A DNA stretch of 47,628 nt, taken from positions 1 to 47,628 of the forward strand of contig CAJUFE010000035.1 in NCBI GenBank assembly GCA_910585635.1. Direction: 5' to 3'. Below the pieces are notes generated by a model, which saw nothing but the letters and a program-made list of their open reading frames with translations, was not told where the DNA came from and did no database searches. This DNA is from an uncultured Lachnospiraceae bacterium. Lineage in GTDB: Bacteria; Bacillota; Clostridia; Lachnospirales; Lachnospiraceae. Position numbers and translations under genes: made by a program. Numbering within the stretch: position 1 is the stretch's first letter; every line of letters starts with the position of its first letter. Below, in pieces: positions 16,328 to 23,331 of this stretch.

Positions 16328-16349
16328 AAAAAAACCGCCCTAAGGCGGC
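16328..16349 (-). terminator. Second leader terminator upstream of the ABC exporter
   Basis: On the minus strand CCGCC-TTAG-GGCGG (16348-16335) is followed by TTTTTTT. The 5' arm with flanking bases (16353-16344, AGATGCCGCC) can also pair with GGCGGCGCATCT at 16408-16397, giving a possible antiterminator. Confidence 0.8.
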
Positions 16350-16424
16350 ATCTCCGCGCTCTGGCCGAGGGCTGCGGGCTTCTCCATGCTCTGCACAGAT
16401 GCGCCGCCCCGACTCTATAGCGCG

Positions 16425-16453
16425 AAAAAAACCGCAGCCATCTCTGGCTGCGG
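16425..16453 (-). terminator. First leader terminator upstream of the ABC exporter
   Basis: On the minus strand CCGCAGCCA-GAGA-TGGCTGCGG (16453-16432) is followed by TTTTTTT. It begins about 40 bases after the stop codon of the small leader ORF. Confidence 0.85.
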
Positions 16454-16491
16454 TCCTGTCCGATCTTAAGCGCGGATAACGTGAACGGCCC

Positions 16492-16614
16492 CTAAGCGAG
16501 GCATCCCACGTCCGCTCCTGTAAGACAAGAAAAAAGCAGGCAGAGTGCGTCTTCACTGTTGACGATGATCGTCATATCCATCTTATGGTCCTTGTTATTA
16601 TCTGTCCTTTTCAT
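16492..16614 (-). CDS. Small leader peptide of the ABC exporter operon, 40 aa
   Basis: ATG at 16614 to TAG at 16492, with AGAAAGGAGG 7 bases upstream, one of the strongest ribosome sites in the window. The peptide begins MKRTDNNKDHKMDM, then has a hydrophobic stretch and three Cys residues near the end (ALCLL, SCLTG, GCLA). Two terminators follow before the exporter genes. This resembles bmrB, the translated leader of the heterodimeric BmrCD exporter in Bacillus subtilis, where ribosome stalling by antibiotics allows read-through. I see no sequence similarity to BmrB itself. The likely role is regulatory translation rather than peptide function. Confidence 0.6.
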   Translation of the reverse strand: MKRTDNNKDHKMDMTIIVNSEDALCLLFSCLTGADVGCLA

Positions 16615-16652
16615 GGATCTGCCTCCTTTCTGTGGTCTTCGCATCTATTTTG

Positions 16653-16694
16653 GGAAAGCTCCTCCGGGCATTTCCTGGGAGCTTTTCCAGTGAC
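16653..16694 (-). other. Leader hairpin between promoter and small ORF
   Basis: On the minus strand GGAAAAGCTCC pairs with GGAGCTTTCC around a loop of about 16 bases. It lies in the 5' untranslated region before the leader-peptide ribosome site. Confidence 0.6.
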
Positions 16695-16702
16695 TGTATC
16701 TT

Positions 16703-16731
16703 AGCATACAGCAGCTGCGAGGGGCTGTCAA
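16703..16731 (-). promoter_or_regulatory. Promoter of the leader-peptide/ABC exporter operon
   Basis: On the minus strand TTGACA (16731-16726), a 17-base spacer and TATGCT (16708-16703). The transcript would start near 16696, about 80 bases before the leader ORF. Confidence 0.75.
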
Positions 16732-16787
16732 GTGTTTTTTTTGGCATTTTCCGCAGCCAGGTCGTTTTCGCTGTAACCGTTCAGATA

Positions 16788-16925
16788 GGTCAGCGCGGGG
16801 TCTGCCCCCTTGGGCATTCACCGCGCTGACCGTACGAAGACGTGGTGGTCGCAAGCATCCGGCCCATCGCGCAGCGATCTTCAATGGCCGGATGCCGTAA
16901 CAGTTCAGGGTGTCTGAACTGTTAC
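16788..16925. repeat. Three consecutive long hairpins between divergent promoters
   Basis: GGTCAGCGCGG/CCGCGCTGACC (16788-16798, 16821-16831) encloses TGCCC/GGGCA. GCATCCGGCC/GGCCGGATGC (16855-16864, 16886-16895) encloses ATCGC/GCGAT. GTAACAGTTCAG/CTGAACTGTTAC (16897-16908, 16914-16925) is 12 bp perfect. There are no T-runs. It looks like a REP-like repeat cluster lying between the ABC-leader and trmD promoters. Confidence 0.7.
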
Positions 16926-16927
16926 CC

Positions 16928-16996
16928 TTTCACTCCTGTAGGGTCTTTAACCATGACAAATGGATTGAAAAGCCCCCTCATCTATGGTATCATCGT
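16928..16996 (+). promoter_or_regulatory. trmD promoter region, duplicated at 20926-20994
   Basis: A 69-base block starting TTTCACTCCTGTAGG is closely repeated at 20926-20994. Here it holds TTGAAA (16965-16970), a 17-base spacer and TATCAT (16988-16993), a plausible trmD promoter. In the second copy the boxes read TCGAAA and TATCGT. Confidence 0.7.
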
Positions 16997-17061
16997 CCTA
17001 TGCAGCCTTTATGCACTAGACCCATCATCACGAAGACATGCAGCGAGCAAGGAGGATCCCC

Positions 17062-17940
17062 ATGGACTTTTATATCTTGACCTTATTTCCCGAGATGGTC
17101 ATGAACGGCCTTAGCGCCAGCATCACGGGACGCGCCATGGAAAAGGGGGCGATATCGGTGGGAGCGATCGATATCCGGGACTATTCCCATGACAAGCATC
17201 ACCATGTGGACGACGGTCCTTACGGCGGCGGCGCCGGTCTGGTGATGCAGCCGGGACCGGTGGTGGAGGCCTATGAAGCGCTGAGCGAGCGGCTGGGCAA
17301 GCGTCCCCGGCTGATCTACATGACCCCCCAGGGACGGGTCTTTGACCAGAAGCTGGCCGAAGAGCTGTCCATGGAGACCGAGCTGGTCTTCTTGTGTGGA
17401 CACTATGAGGGGATCGATGAGCGGGCGCTGGAGCTAGTCTGCACGGACCAGGTCTCGATCGGCGATTACGTGCTGACCGGCGGCGAGCTGCCGGCTATGG
17501 TGATGATCGACTGTATCGCCCGGCTGGTACCAGGCGTCCTGCACAATGAGGGGTCAGCGGAGGAGGAGTCCTTCCAGGATAACCTGCTGGAATATCCCCA
17601 GTATACCCGCCCGGAGGTCTTCCGTGGCATGGAGGTGCCGCCCATCCTCCTCTCCGGCCACCACCAGAAGATCCATGAGTGGCGGCGGCAGCAGTCGATC
17701 ATCCGCACCCTGGAGCGGCGGCCGGATCTGCTGGAGAAGGCGCAGCTGACGAAAAAGGAGCAGGCGTTCTTGGAGGAGCTGCGGGAAAAGTCTCTTCCAT
17801 ACCAGCCTGACCGGCCCCAGGGATATCTGGCTACGGACCATGCCGATCAACAGCATGGCGGTGGCACTGACGGGATCGATGCCGAAAGGGGATCCGAGAT
17901 CCCAGACGGAGACGGAGCACAGCTCCAGGAGCCCTTTTAA
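17062..17940 (+). CDS. trmD: tRNA (guanine-37-N1)-methyltransferase with aberrant C-terminal tail
   Basis: TrmD methylates G37 of tRNAs reading CNN codons, using SAM, and prevents frameshifting. Residues 1-243 are a normal TrmD: MDFYILTLFPEM, a DDGPYGGGAGLVMQP segment (about 50-64), the trefoil-knot stretches LCGHYEGIDERA (111-122) and SIGDYVLTGGELPAMV (132-147), then the C-terminal helical domain ending EQAFLEELREK. Residues 244-292 are not TrmD-like: the gene runs out of frame through the tail of a second AIM24 gene and a rimM remnant. The decayed copy at 20995 suggests the original end was EDRPEEKPR. GGAGG precedes the ATG at 17062. In most Firmicutes trmD follows rimM on the same strand; here it is inverted and separate. 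Confidence 0.93.
   Translation: MDFYILTLFPEMVMNGLSASITGRAMEKGAISVGAIDIRDYSHDKHHHVDDGPYGGGAGLVMQPGPVVEAYEALSERLGKRPRLIYMTPQGRVFDQKLAEELSMETELVFLCGHYEGIDERALELVCTDQVSIGDYVLTGGELPAMVMIDCIARLVPGVLHNEGSAEEESFQDNLLEYPQYTRPEVFRGMEVPPILLSGHHQKIHEWRRQQSIIRTLERRPDLLEKAQLTKKEQAFLEELREKSLPYQPDRPQGYLATDHADQQHGGGTDGIDAERGSEIPDGDGAQLQEPF
17792..17890 (+). pseudogene. C-terminal remnant of a second AIM24-family gene
   Basis: In a frame different from trmD, 33 codons encode LFHTSLTGPRDIWLRTMPIN and onward. They match the last residues of the intact AIM24-family protein at 21118-21792 (23 of 33 identical, counted by eye). The natural stop is lost and the segment is read in another frame as the TrmD tail. Confidence 0.82.
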
Positions 17941-18009
17941 GAGATGCACCTTCATCAGCCCTGTCTCTGGGAGCACATCCAGGATACAGAACGCGGGCAT
18001 ACCCGTCAT
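17917..18009 (-). pseudogene. 3'-terminal remnant of a second rimM gene
   Basis: The minus strand encodes CILDVLPETGLMKVHLLKGL and the final LEL. The last 23 residues of intact RimM (21934-22446) align with 19 identities. The stop codon position has changed to TGC. The remnant lies tail to tail with trmD, just as intact rimM lies tail to tail with the AIM24 gene. Confidence 0.82.
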
Positions 18010-18018
18010 ACTAATTAA

Positions 18019-18043
18019 GGAAGTTGCCATTACAGCAACTTCC
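18019..18043. terminator. Possible terminator after trmD
   Basis: GGAAGTTGC (18019-18027) pairs with GCAACTTCC (18035-18043) across 7 bases, followed on the plus strand by CTTTCCTC. The pyrimidine tail is weak. Confidence 0.5.
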
Positions 18044-18063
18044 CTTTCCTCAAAAAAGTGATA

Positions 18064-18387
18064 TCATTCATCTGCCTGGTCCTGTCGCCTCATCTGATCC
18101 AATACTTTTTGTGTCGGTCTCCAGGAGTCGGACTCCATTTCTCTCAGTTCTTCCATTGAAAATGAGATCGTTCTCCCCTGCTTTAACTGTCCAAGGCTCT
18201 CATCCAGCATAGCCAGGTATTCTGCATTTCGCTTTGCTTTTACCAGATCATCATATCCACGTTCGGAAACGATGACGACATTTTTATTATTTTTTGAGAG
18301 ACAATGACAGGCTCACCTTTAAACGCATTGTCGAGATGCTCTTTCTTTCGACAGCCAGCCCCAGTACGCTAAGATAACGGCTCTTCT
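18064..18387 (-). pseudogene. Frameshifted Phd/YefM-family antitoxin remnant
   Basis: The minus strand encodes an antitoxin-like C-terminus: NVVIVSERGYDDLVKAKRNA, then EYLAMLDESLGQLKQGRTIS and FSMEELREME, typical of the Phd/YefM family that neutralises RelE/YoeB-type toxins. Upstream, DNAFKGEPVIVSQ lies in another frame. One extra A in the A-run at about 18285-18295 would join the two, so a one-base deletion is likely. The normal N-terminal DNA-binding start is not recognisable where the Rpn-like gene begins. No toxin gene is adjacent. A sequencing error in the homopolymer is possible. Confidence 0.6.
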
Positions 18388-19386
18388 TCACATCATCTGC
18401 TCAAACTGCTCCACACTGTCCACCTTGGCCGCCAGCAACAGCCATCTGCGCAGGATCGCGTCATCCTGCTCCCCCATGATCTTCTCTGAAAGAGTCGATG
18501 CCACGCCCCCGATCTCGCCCAGAAGGTCCAGGACAGATCCTGCACGCCCTTGGATCCTTCCCACAGTCTCTCCCTCACGCCTTCCTACGGCCTCTCCTTC
18601 ACGCCGCGCATCCTCCGTCAGCATCTGTCCCAATATAGTCATCTTTAAGATCCTCCTAATCTTCTCCAGCTCATCCTTCTCTAAAAATTTCATAGCAAAC
18701 GCATACAGTACGGACTGCATCCCTATCAGCTTCTCACGCCCGAACCGCTCCCGCTCATCCTCCAGCAGGACCAGGCTCCTCCCGATCCGCTCCCCCTGCG
18801 CCATCTCCCCGTCCATCAGGGGCGTCAAGAGAAGGCTCATAAGATCCTCCCACTCCAGTCCTGCTCCCGCCATTTTCTGCTCTTCCAGCTCATGGATGAC
18901 ATCATCCGCATCCCTGTCCTTTAACCGGATGACCTGCACCCAATAGACATTCCTTCCTTCTGTCAGATGCTCCCGGATCCTCACTACCCTAGAGCTGCAC
19001 AGTACGACCGTGTTCACCACCACCTTGTGATGATAACTGAGGACCGCATCACAGGCACGGAACCGGCGCAGGTCGTCGGTCTTGATGCTGTCGCTCTCAA
19101 ACTCCAGATGGCACCAGGAGCCGTCCTCCATCTCATAAGTAAAGTCCATCAAAAAATCCTGGATCTCCAAAAACACCTGCTCCGTAGGCGCGGTCCTCTT
19201 TACCTGGCCTGCTATCCCCAGCATCGGCAGGAGCTCTTCCCCTATGATCCGAGCCGCCTCCTTCAGCGCCCGGTCCTCCAGTGGCTGGCCTTTCCCTCCC
19301 GTGCCATCTTCGGTCCCTGCAGCTCCTGTCGTCCATGTCGTTCCTGTTGTCCCTGTCGTCCCTATCTCTCTATCCTTTTTCTCCAT
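18388..19386 (-). CDS. Rpn-like PD-(D/E)XK nuclease family protein
   Basis: A 332-aa protein. Its middle region, with TEQVFLEIQDFLMDFTYEME then CHLEFESDSIKTDDLRRFRA, resembles the nuclease core of Rpn/transposase_31-type proteins, although the classic E-x-Q pair is not clear. The C-terminus carries EGxxVGRREGxxVGR repeats (about 265-290), common in Rpn proteins. The N-terminus has a low-complexity Gly-Thr-Thr run (about 10-25) encoded by short tandem repeats, suggesting slippage. Related proteins promote recombination or act in defence in enterobacteria; a role here is inference. The ATG at 19386 has GAGGGGG upstream. It lies between the two halves of the trmD-region duplication. Confidence 0.6.
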   Translation of the reverse strand: MEKKDREIGTTGTTGTTWTTGAAGTEDGTGGKGQPLEDRALKEAARIIGEELLPMLGIAGQVKRTAPTEQVFLEIQDFLMDFTYEMEDGSWCHLEFESDSIKTDDLRRFRACDAVLSYHHKVVVNTVVLCSSRVVRIREHLTEGRNVYWVQVIRLKDRDADDVIHELEEQKMAGAGLEWEDLMSLLLTPLMDGEMAQGERIGRSLVLLEDERERFGREKLIGMQSVLYAFAMKFLEKDELEKIRRILKMTILGQMLTEDARREGEAVGRREGETVGRIQGRAGSVLDLLGEIGGVASTLSEKIMGEQDDAILRRWLLLAAKVDSVEQFEQMM

Positions 19387-19907
19387 GCTATCCCCCTCTA
19401 GAGACCACATAAGAGACTATCCTTATTATATCATCTCCCTACGCCTTTGACGACCATTTTCTGACCGGATGACCGTATAGACGGATGGCCTGATCTATGC
19501 AGATACATCCAGTCAGGTCCTATCGGATCACCGACGTTTTCTGTTCGGCAAGGATAGCCCTTTCTTTTATGGCCATTGACTGCTGATGGGAAGAGCATAA
19601 CATGACATTACATATTTTACCAGTAAATTTTTTCTAAATTTTCTTACTATTTCGTGAATACTCACAGAAGGCTGTCGCAAAACGCATCGAGTGCACCCCA
19701 TCCTGTATCGACACAGATGGTATCACCGCGTATAGCATAGGGAGGGTCCTGTCACAAAAGGAACACCTGTGAAAACAATACCACTACCACGGACTATCCG
19801 ACAGCATTTCAAAAAACTTGCATATAGACGAAAAACCGGCTATAATAGAGACCTACAGACAACAATGGGCGGATACGCCCGTCTTTCGATAAAAGGAAGG
19901 ATGCATC
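19387..19907. other. Intergenic region, AT-rich with a repeat remnant and promoter
   Basis: No gene is seen. It holds an AT-rich stretch (about 19600-19660) and a decayed relative of the dispersed repeat (about 19668-19757, sharing 18 exact bases with 9473-9490). It also contains a promoter for the next gene: TTGCAT (19818-19823), 17 bases, TATAAT (19841-19846). Confidence 0.6.
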
Positions 19908-20939
19908 ATGCCAGAACAAAGATCAGCATTAACAATATCTGCGATCCGATCGCTCTTACGTATCCACTATGGCCTATCTGTATCAAAGGTGTCGCCACTG
20001 GGGCATGGCAGCGCAAATTGCTTCTGTGTTTCTGACCATGGCACGATGTATTTTCTCAAGGAATATCAAAGCCGTTTTACGGAGGCCGACCTAAAGCATG
20101 AGACCGATCTGGTGGACTATCTGATCAAACAGCAGTATCCGACAGCAGCGATCATCCCTACTTTACACGGCGGCCGATATATAAGACACCAGGACCGCTA
20201 TATCCTCTTGCAAAACTATATATGCGGAAGGACCTATATCGAACAGCCGCTGCCCCATCATCTATTGATGGAGTCCGCAGGCTGGCTTGGACGGCTGCAC
20301 AGCATCCTCCAGCATTATGTCCTTCCTTGTGAAATGGATATGGACTGGCTACGAACATCCTGTCCAGACAAGCTCTATGCAGGATATGACGATCTTCTTG
20401 CCGCGTTGGAAACGCAGAAAGAGGACAGTCTTTATGAACGTATAAAGAGTGATATCTTATACAAAAAGCATCTACTCCATCGATTATCTGCTCTGGACAT
20501 CCATTATGATGGGATCACCTATCGCGCGACCCATGGTGATCTCTCTTGTTTCCAGTACATATGCGATGACGATCATATCCTCGCGATCATCGACTTTTCC
20601 TCTGCCAGGACCCTCCCTGTGGTATGGGAGATCATGCGTTCTTATGTACAGTCAGCACACGCGTGTAAAAATGGCATACCCTTTGATAGCGGTGACTTTT
20701 GCCAATATATCCACCGGTATCTGGAGTATGCACCCCTAACGGAAAAAGACCTGGCGGCCATGCCTTATGTATATCTGTCCCAGCTTTCCCGGAGTATGTA
20801 TGGATATCGGGAATATCTGCTCACAAAAACAGAAAACCGAGATGATCTGATCCAATTTGCATTATGGAGGACGGATATCTGTCGCGAGATCTTTCAAAAA
20901 AGAGAGGAGATCGCAGCCAGATCGCTTTCACTCCTGTAG
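19908..20939 (+). CDS. APH-family phosphotransferase (CotS/homoserine kinase-like fold)
   Basis: A 343-aa small-molecule kinase-like protein. The N-lobe has LGHGSANCFCVSDHGTMYFL then KEY, with the likely ATP Lys. The catalytic loop is THGDLSCFQ (about 207-215), where the usual HxDxxxxN carries Gln at the Asn position, and the metal-binding Asp is in AIIDFSSAR. Such proteins include aminoglycoside kinases and spore-coat CotS-like proteins. The substrate is unknown, and the Asn-to-Gln change could lower activity. Base composition is AT-richer than its neighbours, and it lies between the two copies of the trmD-region duplication, suggesting acquisition. AAGGAAGG precedes the ATG. The last 14 bases belong to the duplicated trmD promoter block. 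Confidence 0.75.
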   Translation: MPEQRSALTISAIRSLLRIHYGLSVSKVSPLGHGSANCFCVSDHGTMYFLKEYQSRFTEADLKHETDLVDYLIKQQYPTAAIIPTLHGGRYIRHQDRYILLQNYICGRTYIEQPLPHHLLMESAGWLGRLHSILQHYVLPCEMDMDWLRTSCPDKLYAGYDDLLAALETQKEDSLYERIKSDILYKKHLLHRLSALDIHYDGITYRATHGDLSCFQYICDDDHILAIIDFSSARTLPVVWEIMRSYVQSAHACKNGIPFDSGDFCQYIHRYLEYAPLTEKDLAAMPYVYLSQLSRSMYGYREYLLTKTENRDDLIQFALWRTDICREIFQKREEIAARSLSLL

Positions 20940-20994
20940 GATCTTCAAACATGACAAATGGATCGAAATGCCCTCTCATCTATGGTATCGTCGT
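20926..20994 (+). repeat. Second copy of the trmD promoter block, decayed
   Basis: Closely matches 16928-16996. The -35 and -10 boxes have changed to TCGAAA (20963-20968) and TATCGT (20986-20991), with the 17-base spacing kept. It overlaps the end of the phosphotransferase gene. Confidence 0.8.
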
Positions 20995-21054
20995 CAGGAG
21001 CAGGCGTTTTTGGAGAGCCTGCGGGAAGATCGACCAGAAGAAAAACCGAGATAA
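20995..21054 (+). pseudogene. 3' remnant of a second trmD
   Basis: Encodes QEQAFLESLREDRPEEKPR then TAA, matching TrmD residues about 232-243 (KEQAFLEELREK). It is fused directly to the decayed promoter block, so about 760 bases of trmD were deleted. It may preserve the ancestral TrmD C-terminus. Confidence 0.82.
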
Positions 21055-21117
21055 CAAACAAGAACAAAAGAAAGCAAGAAGAAACAAAGATAAAAGCAAA
21101 AATAGGAGGTTTTCAGC

Positions 21118-21792
21118 ATGCGATATGAGATCAAAGGCGGCTCCTTCCCCGTGGTGATCTGCCAGCTGCAGGACGGGGAGAGTATGATCACAGAGAAAGG
21201 GTCCATGGTGTGGATGTCGCCCAACATGGCCATGGAGACCCAGGGGGGCGGCCTGGGAAAGATGTTCTCCAAGGCATTTTCTGGGGAGAGCATGTTCCAC
21301 AATGTCTATACCGCTCAGGGCGATGGGATGATCGCCTTTGGCTCCAGCTTCCCGGGCAAGATCCTGGCCGTGGAGGTAGGATCAGGCCGGGAGCTGATCC
21401 TGCAAAAGAGCGCCTTTCTGGCGTCCCAGCCCACAGTGGAGCTGTCCATCGCCTTTAACAAAAAGCTGGGCGTGGGCTTCTTCGGCGGCGAGGGCTTTAT
21501 CATGCAGCGGCTGTCGGGCTACGGCATGGCCTTTGTGGAGATCGACGGCGACTTAGTGGAGTACGATCTGGCCCCCGGCCAGCAGCTCGTGGTGGACACG
21601 GGCAATGTAGCCGGCTTTGAGAGCACCGTGACCATGGATATCCGCCAGGTGCCCGGCCTGAAAAATAAGCTGATGGGCGGGGAAGGCCTTTTCAATACCT
21701 ACCTGACCGGCCCCGGGAAGATCTGGCTCCAGACCATGCCGATCATCAGCATGGCGGCTGCCCTGTCCGGACTGTTGCCCAAGGGCAATTGA
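21118..21792 (+). CDS. AIM24/TIGR00266-family protein
   Basis: A 224-aa all-beta protein of the AIM24 family, named after a yeast mitochondrial protein; its bacterial role is unclear. It shows the usual start MRYEIKGGSFPVVICQLQ, the SMVWMSPNMAMET stretch, repeated Gly-rich segments (GSSFPGKILAVE, FFGGEGFIMQRLSG), and ends in MPIISMAAALSGLLPKGN. No signal peptide or membrane segment is seen. AGGAGG lies upstream of the ATG. It converges on rimM. A duplicate tail of this gene is fused out of frame into trmD at 17792-17890. Confidence 0.85.
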   Translation: MRYEIKGGSFPVVICQLQDGESMITEKGSMVWMSPNMAMETQGGGLGKMFSKAFSGESMFHNVYTAQGDGMIAFGSSFPGKILAVEVGSGRELILQKSAFLASQPTVELSIAFNKKLGVGFFGGEGFIMQRLSGYGMAFVEIDGDLVEYDLAPGQQLVVDTGNVAGFESTVTMDIRQVPGLKNKLMGGEGLFNTYLTGPGKIWLQTMPIISMAAALSGLLPKGN

Positions 21793-21933
21793 CAGCCCCT
21801 ATATACGGCTATCCGCAAATGCCGCCTTGTACACGCGCGTATTGGCCAGCAGCAGCCCTTTATACACGGCTATCCGGCCATATGGAGATCATGCACTGCC
21901 ACTGCCTTTTGGGAGACTCTAGACCAAGACGGA

Positions 21934-22446
21934 TCACAGCTCCAAAAGCCCTTCTAAAAGATGCACCTTCATCAGCCCTGCCTCCAGGTCCACATCCAGG
22001 ATGCAGGGCTTGATCGCCGGGATCATGACCTCCTTCCCGCTCTCCACCTCCACCACATAGACATCATTGGCCCCTGTCTGCAGCACATCCTTCAGCACGC
22101 CCAGTCTCTGCCCTTCATCGGTGACCACCGTAAGGCCGATCAGATCCACGATGAAATGCTCGCCTTCCTTTAGCTCCACCGCTTGATCTCTGTAGATCAG
22201 CAGATCCCTGCCTTTGTACTTTTCGATCTCGTTGATATCGTCGTAGCCTTCAAATTTTAAGATGACCATGTTCTTAAAGAACCGGACCGTCTGGATCTTC
22301 AGCCGTTCCAGCCCTTTTCCGGTGTCCAGGGTCACTTCCTCTAGTTCTTTAAAGCGGGCGGGGTCGTCTGTGGTGGGGAACACCTTGACCTCCCCCTTCA
22401 CGCCATGGGTGGAGCTGATCACCCCTACCCGCAGCATCTCTTCCAT
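21934..22446 (-). CDS. rimM: Ribosome maturation factor RimM
   Basis: RimM assists maturation of the 30S head by binding S19. The 170-aa product fits the family: the N-terminal barrel with LRVGVISSTHGVKGEVKVFP (about 4-23), an FKNMVILKFEGYDD segment, and the C-terminal PRC-barrel with DLIGLTVVTDEG, a VYVVEVESGKEVMIPAI stretch and a terminal LDVDLEAGLMKVHLLEGLLE. The ATG at 22446 has AAAGGAGAG upstream. It follows khpA on the same strand but a terminator lies between them. trmD, usually next, is missing downstream and instead the AIM24 gene converges on it. Confidence 0.93.
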   Translation of the reverse strand: MEEMLRVGVISSTHGVKGEVKVFPTTDDPARFKELEEVTLDTGKGLERLKIQTVRFFKNMVILKFEGYDDINEIEKYKGRDLLIYRDQAVELKEGEHFIVDLIGLTVVTDEGQRLGVLKDVLQTGANDVYVVEVESGKEVMIPAIKPCILDVDLEAGLMKVHLLEGLLEL

Positions 22447-22615
22447 CGCACTCTCCTTTCTAAACTCTAAACCTCCATAGACCTGGCAACGGACGTTCAC
22501 CGTAAACCTCCATGCGCCAGGCCGCCGACACACTACCACACAGAAAGATCCGGCGGGCGCATTTGGCATACCTGAACTTAGGCCGCCTATCCGGCGGCGG
22601 ACATCCACCGTAATG

Positions 22616-22641
22616 AAAAAAGCTGCCGCGGACGCAGCAGC
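22616..22641 (-). terminator. Terminator between khpA and rimM
   Basis: On the minus strand GCTGCTGCG and CGCGGCAGC form a stem (22641-22622), followed by TTTTTT. It divides the usual rpsP-khpA-rimM operon. Confidence 0.75.
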
Positions 22642-22661
22642 CGTTCTCTCTCACCAGCTCA

Positions 22662-22889
22662 TCACTGGATCTCTACGATGACTTTTTTGTCTTCCTTCGA
22701 TGCAGCAGCCTTTACCACCGAGCGGATCGCCTTCGCGATCCGGCCCTGCTTGCCGATCACCTTACCCATATCGGAGGCCGCTACCTTCAGTTCGATCAGG
22801 GTGTCATCCCCCTTCATACTTTCGGTAACGACAACCTGTTCCGGATCATCCACCAGTGCCTTTGCGATAACTTCCACTAATTCCTTCAT
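22662..22889 (-). CDS. khpA: KH-domain RNA-binding protein KhpA (YlqC)
   Basis: A 75-aa single KH-domain protein. The GxxG loop is visible in KVIGKQGRIAKAIR (about 44-57), preceded by LKVAASDMG. In Firmicutes KhpA partners KhpB in binding small RNAs and cell-division mRNAs. It sits in the conserved slot between rpsP and rimM, 22 bases after rpsP, and shares its transcript. Confidence 0.93.
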   Translation of the reverse strand: MKELVEVIAKALVDDPEQVVVTESMKGDDTLIELKVAASDMGKVIGKQGRIAKAIRSVVKAAASKEDKKVIVEIQ

Positions 22890-22911
22890 AAGATCACCTC
22901 ATGGCTGCCGA

Positions 22912-23151
22912 TCACTGGATGCCTGCGATCTTTAACAGCTTCGCAACTGTCTCTGTAGGCTGAGCGCCGTTTGCCAGCCACTTCTTGGCAGCTTCCTCAT
23001 TAAACTTGATGGAGCTGGGGTCGGTGTTGGGATCATAGGTGCCGATCTCCTCGATAAAACGCCCATCTCTTGGGGAGCGGGAATCAGATACAACGATCCT
23101 ATAGAAAGGCGACTTCTTCTGCCCCATCCTTCTCAATCTCATCTTTACCAT
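22912..23151 (-). CDS. rpsP: 30S ribosomal protein S16
   Basis: A 79-aa S16: MVKMRLRRMGQKKSPFYRIV, then VSDSRSPRDGRFIEEIGTYD and a KKWLANGAQPTETV end, all typical. Length matches the short Clostridia form. It begins the rpsP-khpA pair downstream of ffh; the 180-base gap to ffh contains a small ACGGCT/AGCCGT hairpin. Confidence 0.97.
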   Translation of the reverse strand: MVKMRLRRMGQKKSPFYRIVVSDSRSPRDGRFIEEIGTYDPNTDPSSIKFNEEAAKKWLANGAQPTETVAKLLKIAGIQ

Positions 23152-23331
23152 ATTTCATTCACCTCCTGCGTTTTTATCCATATTGAACTAAAGCTTTATA
23201 GTGATACGGCTGTAGCCGTAGGACTAACATGATCATCTGCTGTGTCCGTCCAAGAGCCAAAGGGATGGCCACACGCTGTAAAGGGTTTGTAAAGGTTTTA
23301 TCCATCAGACATGGGAAGGCTGCGCCATGGC

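Noticed and set aside
16299..16556. An 85-codon minus-strand frame across the leader terminators
   Set aside because: It reads through both terminator stems and lacks a ribosome site; the 40-codon ORF at 16492-16614 in another frame is far better supported.
16788..16925. The hairpin array as a T-box or other riboswitch of trmD
   Set aside because: It lies upstream of the trmD -35 box, so it would not be in the trmD transcript; no T-box consensus is visible.
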